A DNA stretch of 64,000 nt from positions 10,054,183-10,118,182 of the forward strand of contig OZ038468.1 of assembly GCA_964036295.1 (NCBI GenBank). The letters run 5' to 3'. Below, in pieces: positions 21,874 to 31,159 of the stretch. Made by a program: the position numbers and the translations under genes. A model generated the notes under the pieces. That model saw nothing but the letters and a program-made list of their open reading frames with translations, was not told where the DNA came from and made no database searches. Numbering within the stretch: the first letter of the stretch is position 1; every line of letters starts with the position of its first letter. Origin of the DNA: Plumapathes pennacea. Taxonomy: Eukaryota > Cnidaria > Anthozoa > Antipatharia > Myriopathidae.

Positions 21874-22296
21874 ATGTATCAGACAATTTTTTTGTTAAAG
21901 TTATCAGAAAGTAAGAAGAATAATAAAAACCAAGTGTTAAGCGTAGCAGCAAAAGTAAAAGTCTCAAAACAAATCCAAGGAGCAAAATTCCTTGAGATTA
22001 TTTACTGTCCCTACACAACTTCTCCTTTAATCATCCGTTCTAATCTAATAAACAAAAGTTCGTTCTTCTCAAACATGGATGAAGGAAATGCCATGTTAGA
22101 AAAGGTAAATGAAACGGACGCATTCTTAGTTGTAGAGTACAACTTACCCTCTATTAAGACACCTATAAGTGCCTCGAAGAGCCTAATAAACGACTTCATC
22201 ATTGAGGTCTCACCTTTTCGTGATCAGGGGGTCTTTTCATCTCAATCATTAGCGGAGGCATTCATTCAAGTCGCTATTTATCATACAGAACCCTAA
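21874..22296 (+). CDS. element gene E, conserved small protein (intact)
   Basis: ATG 21874 to TAA at 22294-22296, 140 codons, no lesion. Alternating hydrophobic pattern suggestive of a beta-rich fold, with IRSNLINKSSFF in the middle and NDFIIEVSPF towards the end. No membrane segment. By recall, the RSNLINKS...IEV pattern recurs in element-associated proteins. A single jelly-roll minor capsid protein would fit the size, but I see nothing decisive. Starts 33 bp after gene D. Confidence 0.55.
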   Translation: MYQTIFLLKLSESKKNNKNQVLSVAAKVKVSKQIQGAKFLEIIYCPYTTSPLIIRSNLINKSSFFSNMDEGNAMLEKVNETDAFLVVEYNLPSIKTPISASKSLINDFIIEVSPFRDQGVFSSQSLAEAFIQVAIYHTEP

Positions 22297-22332
22297 CTTA
22301 ACTTAAAAGATTAGATAGTGAATGACAATAAA

Positions 22333-23064
22333 ATGAGTGAAGTTATTCAAAAAGAAAATATGTACCCGATTATCCCAAAGATTCTAACGCTTTCAGGTTA
22401 TCTGTCTGCTCAAGAATTCTTGAAACGATGAAGAAAAACTTGGAAAATGATATCAAGAAGAGAAACGAAAAATTGAAAAAACATTCTAGGTTGAGAACAG
22501 TAAACATATTTTCCTCAGCAGGCGCTTCAGTTTTATCAGTATCTGGAGCAGGTGTTTCAAGCACTGGTTTTGGTGTTGTCGTTGGTGTTCCTGTTATCGG
22601 AGTCGGTGCACTCTTAGGAGCGACATCTCTCGTAACTATTGCTCTCAATAAGGAAACCATTAGAAAATTAACGATTTACGAAAAACTAATACCACTTGGT
22701 CAATCAAAAATTAGCAGCATTCATGAATTGGTCAATAAGGCACTTTCAGATGAAAGAGTTTCTGAGGAAGAGTTTAGGAAAATGAACGATGAACGAAATA
22801 ATTACGAATCACAAAGATCAGAAATTCTTAAGATTCCAAAAAAGGAAGGATCCTCTAAAAAGATCACAAAGCGTGAGAGATTTGACAGAAGAACTTTTGA
22901 AACTTCTTCGACAATCGAAAACTTCTTAAATATTGATAAAGGAACTTTTGAAAATTTATTGGACAAATTAGATATTGACATAAACATTAGCATTAGAACT
23001 CGAGACAGGATTTTCGACCAGACTGGAACCAAGTGCTCCTCCAGCATATGAAAATGTTATTTAA
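22333..23064 (+). pseudogene. element gene F, Gly-rich membrane protein with late-domain-like C-terminus
   Basis: ATG 22333, a slip near 22375, then a continuous frame from 22380 (the ATG at 22428 is internal). Residues ~55-95 form a long Gly/Ala/Val hydrophobic hairpin (SGAGVSSTGFGVVVGVP), followed by a helical repeat-like region (GQSKISSIHELVNKALSDER). In this frame it ends at TGA 23048-23050. One frame over, the last codons read EPSAPPAYENVI and stop at 23062-23064, which looks like the true C-terminus after a slip near 23011-23020. PSAP and PPAY are the classic ESCRT and NEDD4-ligase docking motifs of budding proteins. I recall the Gly-hairpin plus helical pattern from cnidarian PolB-element proteins. 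Confidence 0.6.
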
Positions 23065-23097
23065 ATATTTCTTGTTTCGTATTAAAAAATACGAAAC

Positions 23098-23589
23098 ATG
23101 AGCAAAAAATTCTTTTTCAAACTAATGAATACTGTATCCCTTCTTGAAAATGAAGAAAATCTGTTTGGTACCGGTTATACAGGCCAAACAAATCAAAAGA
23201 ATAATCCATTCTTTCCAATATCTCATAATGCCGCTGGTGACGAGAAATTAAAGGTTGAGTCACACGAAGAAGTTGAAAGAATTGCAATGGAGAACAAACT
23301 CTCAAAAGAGAAAGTCGAAGAAATACTCAAGGAAAAAAGGAAAGCTTATGATATGTTCAAGAAACATTTCCCTGATGCGAAAGATGAAAAGTTTCTTGCT
23401 GTTGATGAGGGCGATGGAAAATTTTCCATCGAGTGGAAGGACTTGAAAAATGGAGAAGGTGCAACAAGGGTCATTTGGAAAGATGGAAACTTTTTAGTGA
23501 ATCCAGAAACATTTTCAGAAGCTTTGAAAGAAGATTTAGGAAAAAGTCTTATTTCCATTCACGTTATTATTAACGACGGAAACTTATAG
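23098..23589 (+). CDS. element gene G, hypothetical protein
   Basis: ATG 23098 to TAG 23587-23589, 163 codons. Charged, mostly helical (VESHEEVERIAMENK, KVEEILKEKRKAYDMF), with a C-terminal part rich in Asp/Gly (VDEGDGKFSIEWKD). The final residues (IHVIINDGNL) look like the natural start of the next protein, whose frame continues one base over, so G and H are joined by a slip at ~23587. They may have been one gene, or H may have started inside G. Function unknown. Confidence 0.5.
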   Translation: MSKKFFFKLMNTVSLLENEENLFGTGYTGQTNQKNNPFFPISHNAAGDEKLKVESHEEVERIAMENKLSKEKVEEILKEKRKAYDMFKKHFPDAKDEKFLAVDEGDGKFSIEWKDLKNGEGATRVIWKDGNFLVNPETFSEALKEDLGKSLISIHVIINDGNL

Positions 23590-23590
23590 T

Positions 23591-24821
23591 TTGCATCCAA
23601 CACCTTTCAATCATTCCACAAAACCAGTGCCTACAGATTTAAAAAATTACGTTACGCCTGACAAGTTCTTCATTGCGAAGATGAAAAACGTTTTCATGAA
23701 TGAAACACTCACTTTTACAACTGCCAAACAGGCTAAGAAGTGGTTAGCAGGACCAGACAATTTTGGCCGCACCAACTAAGCTTTGCTGTTTGGTGTGCCA
23801 CTTGTGGATGCGGTATTGGTTTAGACAAATATTATTCAAAAGTAGTTCAAAGTTTAATTGAGTTTCATGTTTATTTCACGATACGAAGAATTCTTTATGA
23901 GTTAGGTGTCGCTTTGCCTAATACAAATGCTTTTGACTCCTTGAGTAATCCTGTTGACAAAGGAAAATATCAAGCTTTGTGTAATCAGTTTGGATTGAAT
24001 AACCCTGACCTTCGATGGACACACGGAACAAAGGGTGGATTAGGCGATGTTTACGCTTATGATCACACTCACGGTCATTATTCTAACATAAGAACAAGTC
24101 CTTGGTTTTCAAATAAAGATGCAAAGTGGCCTAATGGAGGATTACACTTTTCAGATGAGAGTGGTTCTTCGAATAAAGTAATTCAACATATTGGAAATGA
24201 TTTTCATCACGGAAAACAACATGAGTGGTTTGCTTTGAGAAAAGGTAAGGGAATTACAAAAGGTTTAACAGAAGAAGGCTTAACAGAAGTATCGAAGCTT
24301 TTGTATATTGTGTCTTGGGAGCACAAGCGAATGTTAGAAATCCGATTGTTGGAGATGGAGGTGGAGTTCAAGAAGCGCAACAAGAAATGTTAATTTTGTT
24401 TGAAAGGGCTGTTATTGAAGAAGATATTTCAAGAAGTATTCCAAGATATCAACTAGCAGTTCAAAACGCAAAAGTAAAATCAGACTTTGCCATCACTCCA
24501 AGAACATGGTTGCTCCCTTCTGAATTAGTCATAAACACAGGAAGAGTCGATGGTTACAATAATAAATTGCAAAAAGCCACTAATGACATGAAGTTTGGAG
24601 TAAACGATTCAGTGAATAAAAATGTTAGTGAGGATACAAATACGAAAAAAGATTCATCTCAAAGTGCTGTAGAACCGGATAATGTTGACGATCATAAAAT
24701 TCAGAAGCAAACGATAACCACAACAAAAATTGATGATTCAGTGAGTGCAAGAATTCATGAAGAAAAATTAGCTTCAATTGCTGTAGTTGTTGGAGGAGCC
24801 GTTTGGTGGTGGTTTCGTTAA
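23591..24821 (+). pseudogene. element gene H, ~430-residue protein with C-terminal membrane anchor
   Basis: Reads from the G/H junction through TPDKFFIAKMK and AKQAKKWLAGPDNFG. It slips near 23770, continues with a Cys-bearing segment and FHVYFTIRRILYELG and a His/Gly/Asp-rich stretch. It slips again near 24265-24320 into LGAQANVRN, a long helical block (EEDISRSIPRYQLAV), WLLPSELVINTG and YNNKLQKATNDMK. It ends with a Ser/Asp-rich linker and a terminal hydrophobic VVVGGAVWWWFR before TAA 24819-24821. By recall this architecture is recurrent and uncharacterised in cnidarian PolB elements. It is the largest structural-type candidate here, but I see no diagnostic capsid motif. Confidence 0.6.
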
Positions 24822-24862
24822 TTTCTATTTTATTAAATAAAAATTACACAAAATATCTTATG

Positions 24863-25040
24863 TAACTAGTTAATTAGTATGCAGCATGCGTGATGCATAC
24901 TAATCACCAGCTCACGTAACTAGCTAATTAGTATGCAGCATGCGTGTTGTTGATAAGCATAATCATAACTAGCTAATTAGTATGCAGCACACGTGATGCA
25001 TACTAATCAACAGCTCACATAACTAGTTAATTAGCATAAT
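24863..25040. repeat. ~54-bp tandem array of palindromic units
   Basis: Units starting TAACTAGYTAATTAG at 24863, 24917, 24966 and 25020 (spacing 54, 49, 54). Each holds TAGTATGCAGCATGCG and most a mirrored TGATGCATACTAATC, so a unit can fold back on itself. It lies just beyond the last element gene. It could be element-end DNA or a separate MITE cluster. Confidence 0.75.
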
Positions 25041-25049
25041 GAATCATTA

Positions 25050-25076
25050 AATTCATAACGAAGTTCGTTATGAATT
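25050..25076. repeat. 27-bp palindrome
   Basis: AATTCATAACGAA and its mirror around a single central base. It follows the tandem array directly and is flanked by ATTTAGTGACGACG. Possible recombination or hairpin site; function unknown. Confidence 0.6.
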
Positions 25077-25189
25077 ATTTAGTGACGACGATCTCTTAAT
25101 CACATTCATAAAGTGCAGTCACCCAACACATTGGGTCGATATAAATTTCTATTTTCAACATTCTCATACTCAAAAATCCACGTTGGACA

Positions 25190-25865
25190 TGACTTAATTT
25201 CTATTCCCAACATTCTCATATTCAGTAGGTTGGTTGTGATCGTCCTGAGCGGAAGTCATCTTCAGAGTCAAGTGAAAGTATTCGTCAGATGGCGGTATAT
25301 ATGTCTCTGGTTGTTGAAGTGATTGGTCCGTTATGTCGGCCTATGGTTGGTCGAGTCGGCTTGGTTGTGTTTCGTTATTGGTCAGTTGATGTTCTTTTGT
25401 CCTGTTGATTAGTCTATTGTTCGTTCGGTTGCGTTTGATGTCATCTATCAGTCGTTTGTAAGGTGCCGGTAATTGTTGGCATCTGTTGAGTAGTTTCCAT
25501 TCTAAGTTTGTGTACCAGGTTTCCAGTGTAAGTCGTTGGTAGTAGTTGGTACTGTGGCTGATGCATTCAGTAGAGTCCCAGTTGATGTCATGTTTAGTCT
25601 GTCGGTGGTGTTCAGAAATGCGATTTCTGATGTCGCCGTTTCTGGTAGCTTGTTTGTGTTCAGTAAGTCTCGTGTTCAGGTTTCTGCCAGTTTCAACGGT
25701 GTAGGTGGCTTTGCAGTCAGTACAAGATATTCTGTATACTGTTCCCTGTCTGTTGATGGGTTCGTCTTTGTCCTCTGTCCGTTCAGGCCCGCTTTTTTTC
25801 GCAGTTTGTGTATCACCAATGTCACTGCTTTTCGTGAATCCAAAGTTGAACAGATTCGAACTCAT
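25190..25865 (-). pseudogene. Penelope-like element, GIY-YIG endonuclease 3' fragment
   Basis: The minus-strand frame from about 25865 down to 25341 reads VYRISCTDCKATY, then ETGRNLNTRLTEHK, ISEHHRQTKHDINWDST, YYQRLTLETWYTNLE and NRCQQLPAPYK. This is the C-terminal GIY-YIG nuclease of a Penelope-like retroelement: ETGR and the Arg/His/Glu positions are the conserved core. The YIG half-motif is damaged (TVETGR where YVGETGR or YIGETGR is expected), so the copy is inactive. The reverse transcriptase is absent (5' truncated near 25970). Short 3' coding remnants such as LKMTSAQ lie near 25250-25280. Confidence 0.85.
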
Positions 25866-25975
25866 TATGACTCACCAAAGAAAGAAAGTCGGCCCACATC
25901 GGCCATTGCCAGAAAGACTGAGAAACAGACAGACGGCCGGGGTTTGTATTTCAGAGTCGGCGTCTGAATTTATAA

Positions 25976-26486
25976 TTTTCACACGGAAATGCAAGGAATA
26001 ACATGATTCCTTTTTCCATGTTCTCTTACATCGGTGCACGTGTTTTTCTCCGCTCGAAACGCTCTCAGCAAGTCTCTCATAGTTGTTTTTATCTATTCTT
26101 TTTGCAAGAAAGTGGCCAATAAATCTATACGAGTGTCTGAATGCGGCGCGACACCATGACAATGCACATGTTTTTCATTGTTCAGTTGCCACATGGCTCG
26201 TTGCTTTGAAATTAGCCTTGGTTCTATTCTTTTTACAGCATCGCTCTGAGTTGTCACACTGCAATATCGGTTTGAATCGGATCTGATCAAGCATAAGCTA
26301 ATTTTATCAATACCGCGTGAATTCACTTACAGTCATTTATTTTACTGAAAATTGATATTATCGCGTAAACACTGAAGTTGCTGCCTGACGCGTCGCGGTG
26401 ATAATTTCGCCTGAACCTCGGTTAATCGGCATCTTATTGTACACAGTAACAGAAACTAACAAAATACACGCAATTTAAAACGTACT
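25976..26486. other. intergenic, nothing recognised
   Basis: Between the Penelope-like fragment and the next MITE end. Short overlapping frames only. Confidence 0.35.
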
Positions 26487-27013
26487 GGGCCCGGTTGTTC
26501 AAAGAGTGGATAGCGCTATCCACCGGATAAGTCTATCCAGCGGATAAAACCACTATCCGTAACTACACCTTGAATAAGTTTTCCGCTTGAGTGGCGCACG
26601 TGTTTTTAATGTGCTAGGCAACCAAATATGGTAAGGTCAAGCAAAGCTAGGCATAATTCTGGCGCAAACTGTGAGGATGACGACCTTCCGCGTTTCCATT
26701 TACTGGGAAATGTAATTCTTTCTCAGAGTGAGATCGTTTATGGACAAGATTGAGTTTCAAGGAATTGGGTGTTCCACAAATTTTTGGTTGCACAGCCAGG
26801 TTACCACTGCACTGAATTTACCTGCCCGGCTAGAATTTTTAGTTGCCCCGGGCAAGCGGGCAACCGCTAATGTCGAGCCTTGCTAGGGATGTTTGGAATG
26901 TAAGCTATTGTTCTCTGCGTCATCTCCTTTCTTACATTAAAAATATCCACGTGGCAACCTCATGCGAAAAACAATAAAATTTCATTATAAATTCGAGCTC
27001 GCTATAAATTATT

Positions 27014-27547
27014 TTAGTAATGCAACTCATTTAATTTTCTCTCCTTAAAACCATAACCTCTAATCTTCAAATTATTTCCAACTTCATAAAATTCTTCTCT
27101 CATCAACGGATCATTCACATCAATCTCTTCCTCACCTCTCTTCCTTCTTATATTATTCATAGCCTTAACAAAGTCGCCATAAAAATTAATGAATCTACAG
27201 TTCTTACAAGACATCATTTTCCTGTTGTGTTCACAAACGATTAAAGGTTTACAAATTTTGCAAGAATTCTTATTAACACGCTGATCACAGTCATATTTAA
27301 CACTTCTTTGTGAAAAAGTTAGCTCCTCTCGTCCTACACCTTCAGCTTTCCTTATCGCTTCTTCAAGAGTTTCTCTGTTCATCTTCCATCTGCCTTTTAT
27401 CTTAAGCTCTTTACCTCTTCCATATCTTAATTTGTCTAGAGTCGGCATCTTTCTTTGTTTTCTTAATCTCTTTAAGCCATTATTATTCAAAATCAATTTT
27501 TCATTACGACGGGGGTTTCCCATTTTTGTGGTTACGTCACACTTCAT
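27014..27547 (-). CDS. element gene J, SAP-like and CEHN zinc-motif protein
   Basis: ATG at 27547 on the minus strand, 177 residues, no lesion. The first ~45 residues are almost identical to the polymerase start (both begin MKCDVTTKMGNPRRNEK) because both lie in the terminal repeat. Next comes a SAP-like KGRWKMNRETLEEAI, then CKICKPLIVCEHNRKMMSCK with NC following: three Cys pairs plus His that could bind zinc. The C-terminus is basic and helical (DFVKAMNNIRRKRGEE). It faces inward from the right end of the element. DNA binding at the termini is a reasonable inference, not shown. Confidence 0.65.
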   Translation of the reverse strand: MKCDVTTKMGNPRRNEKLILNNNGLKRLRKQRKMPTLDKLRYGRGKELKIKGRWKMNRETLEEAIRKAEGVGREELTFSQRSVKYDCDQRVNKNSCKICKPLIVCEHNRKMMSCKNCRFINFYGDFVKAMNNIRRKRGEEEIDVNDPLMREEFYEVGNNLKIRGYGFKERKLNELHY

Positions 27548-27591
27548 TTTAAAAATGAAGTGTGCTAGCAAAAGGTGGGTTGGGGCGGGGT
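27425..27591 (-). repeat. element terminal repeat, right copy
   Basis: Counterpart of 15353-15520: CTTAATTTGTCTAGAGTCGG through GCTAGCAAAAGGTGGG. Similarity stops just outside GTTGGGG, which probably marks the element end. It holds the start codon and first ~45 codons of gene J and the CACTTCATTTT palindrome. Confidence 0.75.
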
Positions 27592-27666
27592 GGTGGGGTG
27601 TGTTCCAGAAGGAACATTTCCCTACTACTTATTAAAAATACTGTGTCTTTTTTGCGTCGAGTGAAC

Positions 27667-27924
27667 ATGAGCGAATCATCGCAAACTGCCAGTTTAAACT
27701 TTTGGGATCAACAACAAATTAACCCACCTGTAACCCATTCAAACACCGTATTGACCAACTGGGCTTTGAAGAGATCATCAAACAGCTTGTAGGATCTGGG
27801 GAAAACTTCACAATACGCCGCATAGACAGCTTGGCAAAGACAGTCGGCGTAATACTAATAGGAAGGAAAACAAATCCGATCAACAAGCGTGTGGCCTTTA
27901 AGAAGTATAAACCTAGTTACGGTT
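27667..27924 (+). pseudogene. hypothetical coding fragment with one frameshift
   Basis: ATG 27667 reads MSESSQTASLNFWDQQQINP. One frame over, from ~27738 to TAG 27922-27924, there is a well-formed basic segment (FTIRRIDSLAKTVGVIL, IGRKTNPINKRVAFKKYK). Together they look like an ~85-residue protein broken once. It starts ~75 bp outside the right terminal repeat. Origin (host, MITE or element) is undecided and no family was recognised. Confidence 0.35.
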
Positions 27925-28900
27925 AGCTGCTGTGAATAGTACACAGTCGTACAAAATAAGTCAGCAGCAAGTTCAGTAAATGTCGCGTCATGTTTCACAC
28001 GAAACAAGGACGCATTGTGTAATTCTCAAGTTACGATACAATACTTTTGACACCCAGTCAATTACTTATTATTACACGCTTGTTTGTTTCTATTTTGTTA
28101 TGTTTGTATTGTGCAAACTATGAGTTTGAGTGAGACCCGGTTCAGACCTCACTTCTCAAATGCGCTACCCTGGTTGTAGTTCCAGAGGTCTTTAGGTTAT
28201 GCTGGACCTCCAAAGTCATTATATACATTAAATACATATTTAATAGAAGTGTATGCACGAACTGTTCCGAATCACAGCGACAACAGACAAATATATATTA
28301 ACCATATAAACTACATAACAAATGCAAGTAACAAAACGGCTTTTACAGTTGATAAAACTTGCACTTAACTGTCTCGACCAGCTGTAACAGGAATGCAAAG
28401 AGAAAGTGTTCTCACCTGAAAAAATCTGTCTTTGTATTCTTGATCTACGCCAAAAAACAACGCCACAAAGCTGTCCGCGATTCTGTTGAACAGGCCATCT
28501 TGTGCGTCTTTGCTTCCGGGCTGAAAACATTTTAAATTACATATGCTGCTCTAAAATCATGTCACTACTTTGGGGTATGTAATAATGAAGCATTGCATCT
28601 AGGCCTAAACTACTGAATTCAGACAAATCTTTGTTAGGACTGGTTAGGATTATGGTCAGGGTTAGTTTTAGGATGTTGGGTGGGCTAACTTGGTACATGT
28701 GCGTGTGCATGAGCGAGGCATGCTCTGAAAGTGCAAACCTAATTTTTGGAGTACCTACAGTAGTTTTGGCGAACAAACTGCAGAGTTTTGAAAAAAAGAC
28801 TTACCAAAAAGTTTATTCCAGCTCAAAACATTGTGAGTTTGTTTGTGAAAAATTTTAAACTTTAGGCACAAAATGAACACAAAGTTTAGACTTAACCCAG
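27925..28900. other. intergenic, nothing recognised
   Basis: No gene or repeat boundary recognised before the MITE end at 28919. Confidence 0.35.
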
Positions 28901-28936
28901 GGTTAGCCTATAACCCTGCTTTGAACAACCGGGCCC

Positions 28937-29641
28937 AGAGTACAACGATAATGACTGGAATCATATGGATGCAATGGTTTCAGCTAATTTTACCCGTGCA
29001 TTTATTCTAAATCAAGTGCAAAATTAACTGAAATCAGCACATTGTGCAAATTTAGAAATCAAAACCTTGTTACCTAATAAAACAATATGAGAGAAAAGAG
29101 AGAAAAGCTAAGAGCACAGGAAATACTAGCGACACCTTGTGCGTTGGCGGCCTTGAGTTGTTTTGAAAGTTTTAACTGACTGAATTTCTCAGTTCCTGAA
29201 AATCATGTATCCATGTGATTAACGGTTAATCCCATAGTTTCTTGTGAGATTTGGGATGAATACACACTCGCGAAATTTTCAAAGAGCAAAACCTGCACGA
29301 GCCTGAAGTCACTCTTTAAAAATTTCACTCGTGCGTATTTATCCCAAATCGCACTCGAAACTATGTGATTACACATACGAATTGCACAATTTCCTCTACA
29401 GTAAAAAAACCTAGACAAACAGAATGGCATACGGTACCCAAATTGACGTTACAGCTCAAACTCTCAAATTTTACTGAATAAAGTGCAACTCCAATCAAAA
29501 TGCATAAATTAACATAACAAACTTCATCAGCATGGCACCCTGCCGATGTTCTTGCATTCAACGCGATAACATCGTCAGGGAGTCGAATTTGAGCCGTGCA
29601 CACACCTGATTAGATAAACCAACAGCCTCGTGTATATATAT
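28937..29641. other. intergenic, weak inverted repeat only
   Basis: Two diverged patches near 29230-29290 (TTTGGGATGAATACACACTCG) and 29320-29360 (GTGCGTATTTATCCCAAATCG) pair as an imperfect inverted repeat of ~40 bp. Nothing else seen. Confidence 0.4.
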
Positions 29642-29781
29642 CTTATTAGACACTTAGGCGTGTAGTACGGCTGTATATTTTTACGAGTCGTGCAGTATTT
29701 TGGCGAGCTGCTTCGGCGAGCCAAAATACAAACGACGAGTAAAAATATACAGCCGTACTACACGCCTAAGTGTCTAATAAG
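29642..29781. repeat. 140-bp near-perfect palindrome
   Basis: CTTATTAGACACTTAGGCG, then TGTAGTACGGCTGTATATTT, then AGTATTTTGGC, mirrored from GCCAAAATAC to CGCCTAAGTGTCTAATAAG around a short GC-rich loop (GAGCTGCTTCGGC). Arms ~60 bp. It abuts the left end of the repeat at 29783 and is probably a foldback MITE. Confidence 0.8.
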
Positions 29782-29782
29782 T

Positions 29783-30770
29783 TATTTATTATACAACTCC
29801 CTTAGTAAAAGATGTAAATTATTTTTAAATCGTGGTACGTTGTGTGACCAAAGTGACATGTTTTCCACGCGCGATATGTCAATCAAGTTTAGTGCCGTGT
29901 GCAGTGTAAGCAAGCCCGGATTTTGTACTTGCAGTACTTCTAGTCGTTGTTCTCTGAGCCGAGTAACATTGAAGCTGAAAGAGGTACTTTAAACAAAGTT
30001 TGCGGGGAGATCTGAGATACTACATCACATAATGTGATCATAAACAGAACAAATTGGACGAACGAGATGTGCCAACATTTTCATTTTTGTCGAGTGCCAT
30101 GAATCAACAAACAGCCAGTTCTCGCCTTCTCCTCGCTTATGAAGTATGAAAAAGACTTTATCTTGTGGCCAGTGGTGGTACAGTTCGCATTGCCGTTTCT
30201 CGATAGAGGTAATCACTGCCTGTTGTTGCAAGTCGATGCCATAGATCTTGGACTGGAATTACACGCCGAGGCAAATCCAACGGCTGCCGTGTTGAATGCC
30301 GACAAGAACTCGTTTCGAGATTGACAGGGATTCTTAAACTGCTCTCAGAAATATTGATCTGGCTGGAAACACTATGGCCTGATAACCGAACTGTGGCGTG
30401 TGGTCTGACATTTTGTGGAACGGAAGATTAGTTATGTTCCGGCAAATTCAGTTAATTTTCTGACGAAGAAGCTGGTCTCCGTGCTCGATTTTGCGTATCG
30501 GATAGTAAGCCAGGTCAGTTTAAATTCTGTGCTTCTTTCTTTGCTTAATAATCTCTAGAAGTGATGTAAATACCAGCTGTGCACAGGGTGACTTTTATAC
30601 GAAAAGCGAAACAAGAAAAGAATTAACGGCAGCGAATGAAGAAGAGTTTTTTTTCCTTAGCAACATTGAATACGGCTGTATCTTTTTTACGTGTCTATGG
30701 AGTTATTCGCACGTTACTATGCGGTATTTTCACGTTACTAAGGGAGTTGTAATAAATATTTTTATTATTC
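29783..30770. mobile_element. MITE-like element, ACAACTCCCTTAGTAA ends
   Basis: Left end TTATTATACAACTCCCTTAG, right end (reverse strand) TATTTATTACAACTCCCTTA. The right end carries CACGTTACTAAGGGAG and an ACGTGTCTATGGAGTT block. Interior ~950 bp without clear ORFs. Target duplication not resolved because of the adjoining palindrome. Confidence 0.5.
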
Positions 30771-31159
30771 AGTATTTCTGACCGGAAGCATTGCTTTGTG
30801 GAATGTTTCTATCGGCTGCGCAGATTTTCAAACTGCATTTTGTTCGGTAAACTAGCCGACCTGGCCGTAAAAGTAAAAGAACTGCAACATTGCTAGAACG
30901 CCGCTATTTGGGAAGACCGAGCAAATTATGAGTAACGGAGAACAAACGCGCACACACTTGTGGGCATATTAAAATATCAACAGATAAGCTGGCTCTTGAC
31001 AACACTAAGAAATATAGTCAAGCAATGAAATGTTAGCCTAAATAATATCCAGTGAAAAGACGAACTTTTGCACGGACAGTTGACCTATCGTTCGAATTTC
31101 TTCCTTCGCGCGCTGGACGAAACTTGGTCTTGCTGATGCTGCTATCACAGCAAAGCTGT
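30771..31159. other. intergenic, nothing recognised
   Basis: No features recognised before the tandem array. Confidence 0.35.

Larger units (their letters stand above)
26487..28936. mobile_element. paired MITE ends, GGGCCCGGTTGTTCAAAG
   Basis: 18 bp at 26487-26504 are mirrored at 28919-28936. The left end continues into GGATAGCGCTATCC hairpin sequence typical of cnidarian MITEs. The right end continues into different sequence (AGGGTTA type), so these may be two related MITEs rather than one 2.45-kb element. No convincing target duplication. The right terminal fragment of the PolB element (27014-27591) lies between them. GGCCCGG ends also occur in the MITE at 45251. Confidence 0.4.

Noticed and set aside
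24863..25040. Evenly spaced repeats reminiscent of a CRISPR array
   Set aside because: Repeats are long, variable and palindromic, spacers are not unique, the sequence is eukaryotic and no cas genes are present.
15353..27591. LTR retrotransposon, because the two ~168-bp repeats are direct
   Set aside because: No reverse transcriptase, gag or integrase between them. PolB motifs and the inverted polymerase half explain the direct orientation better.
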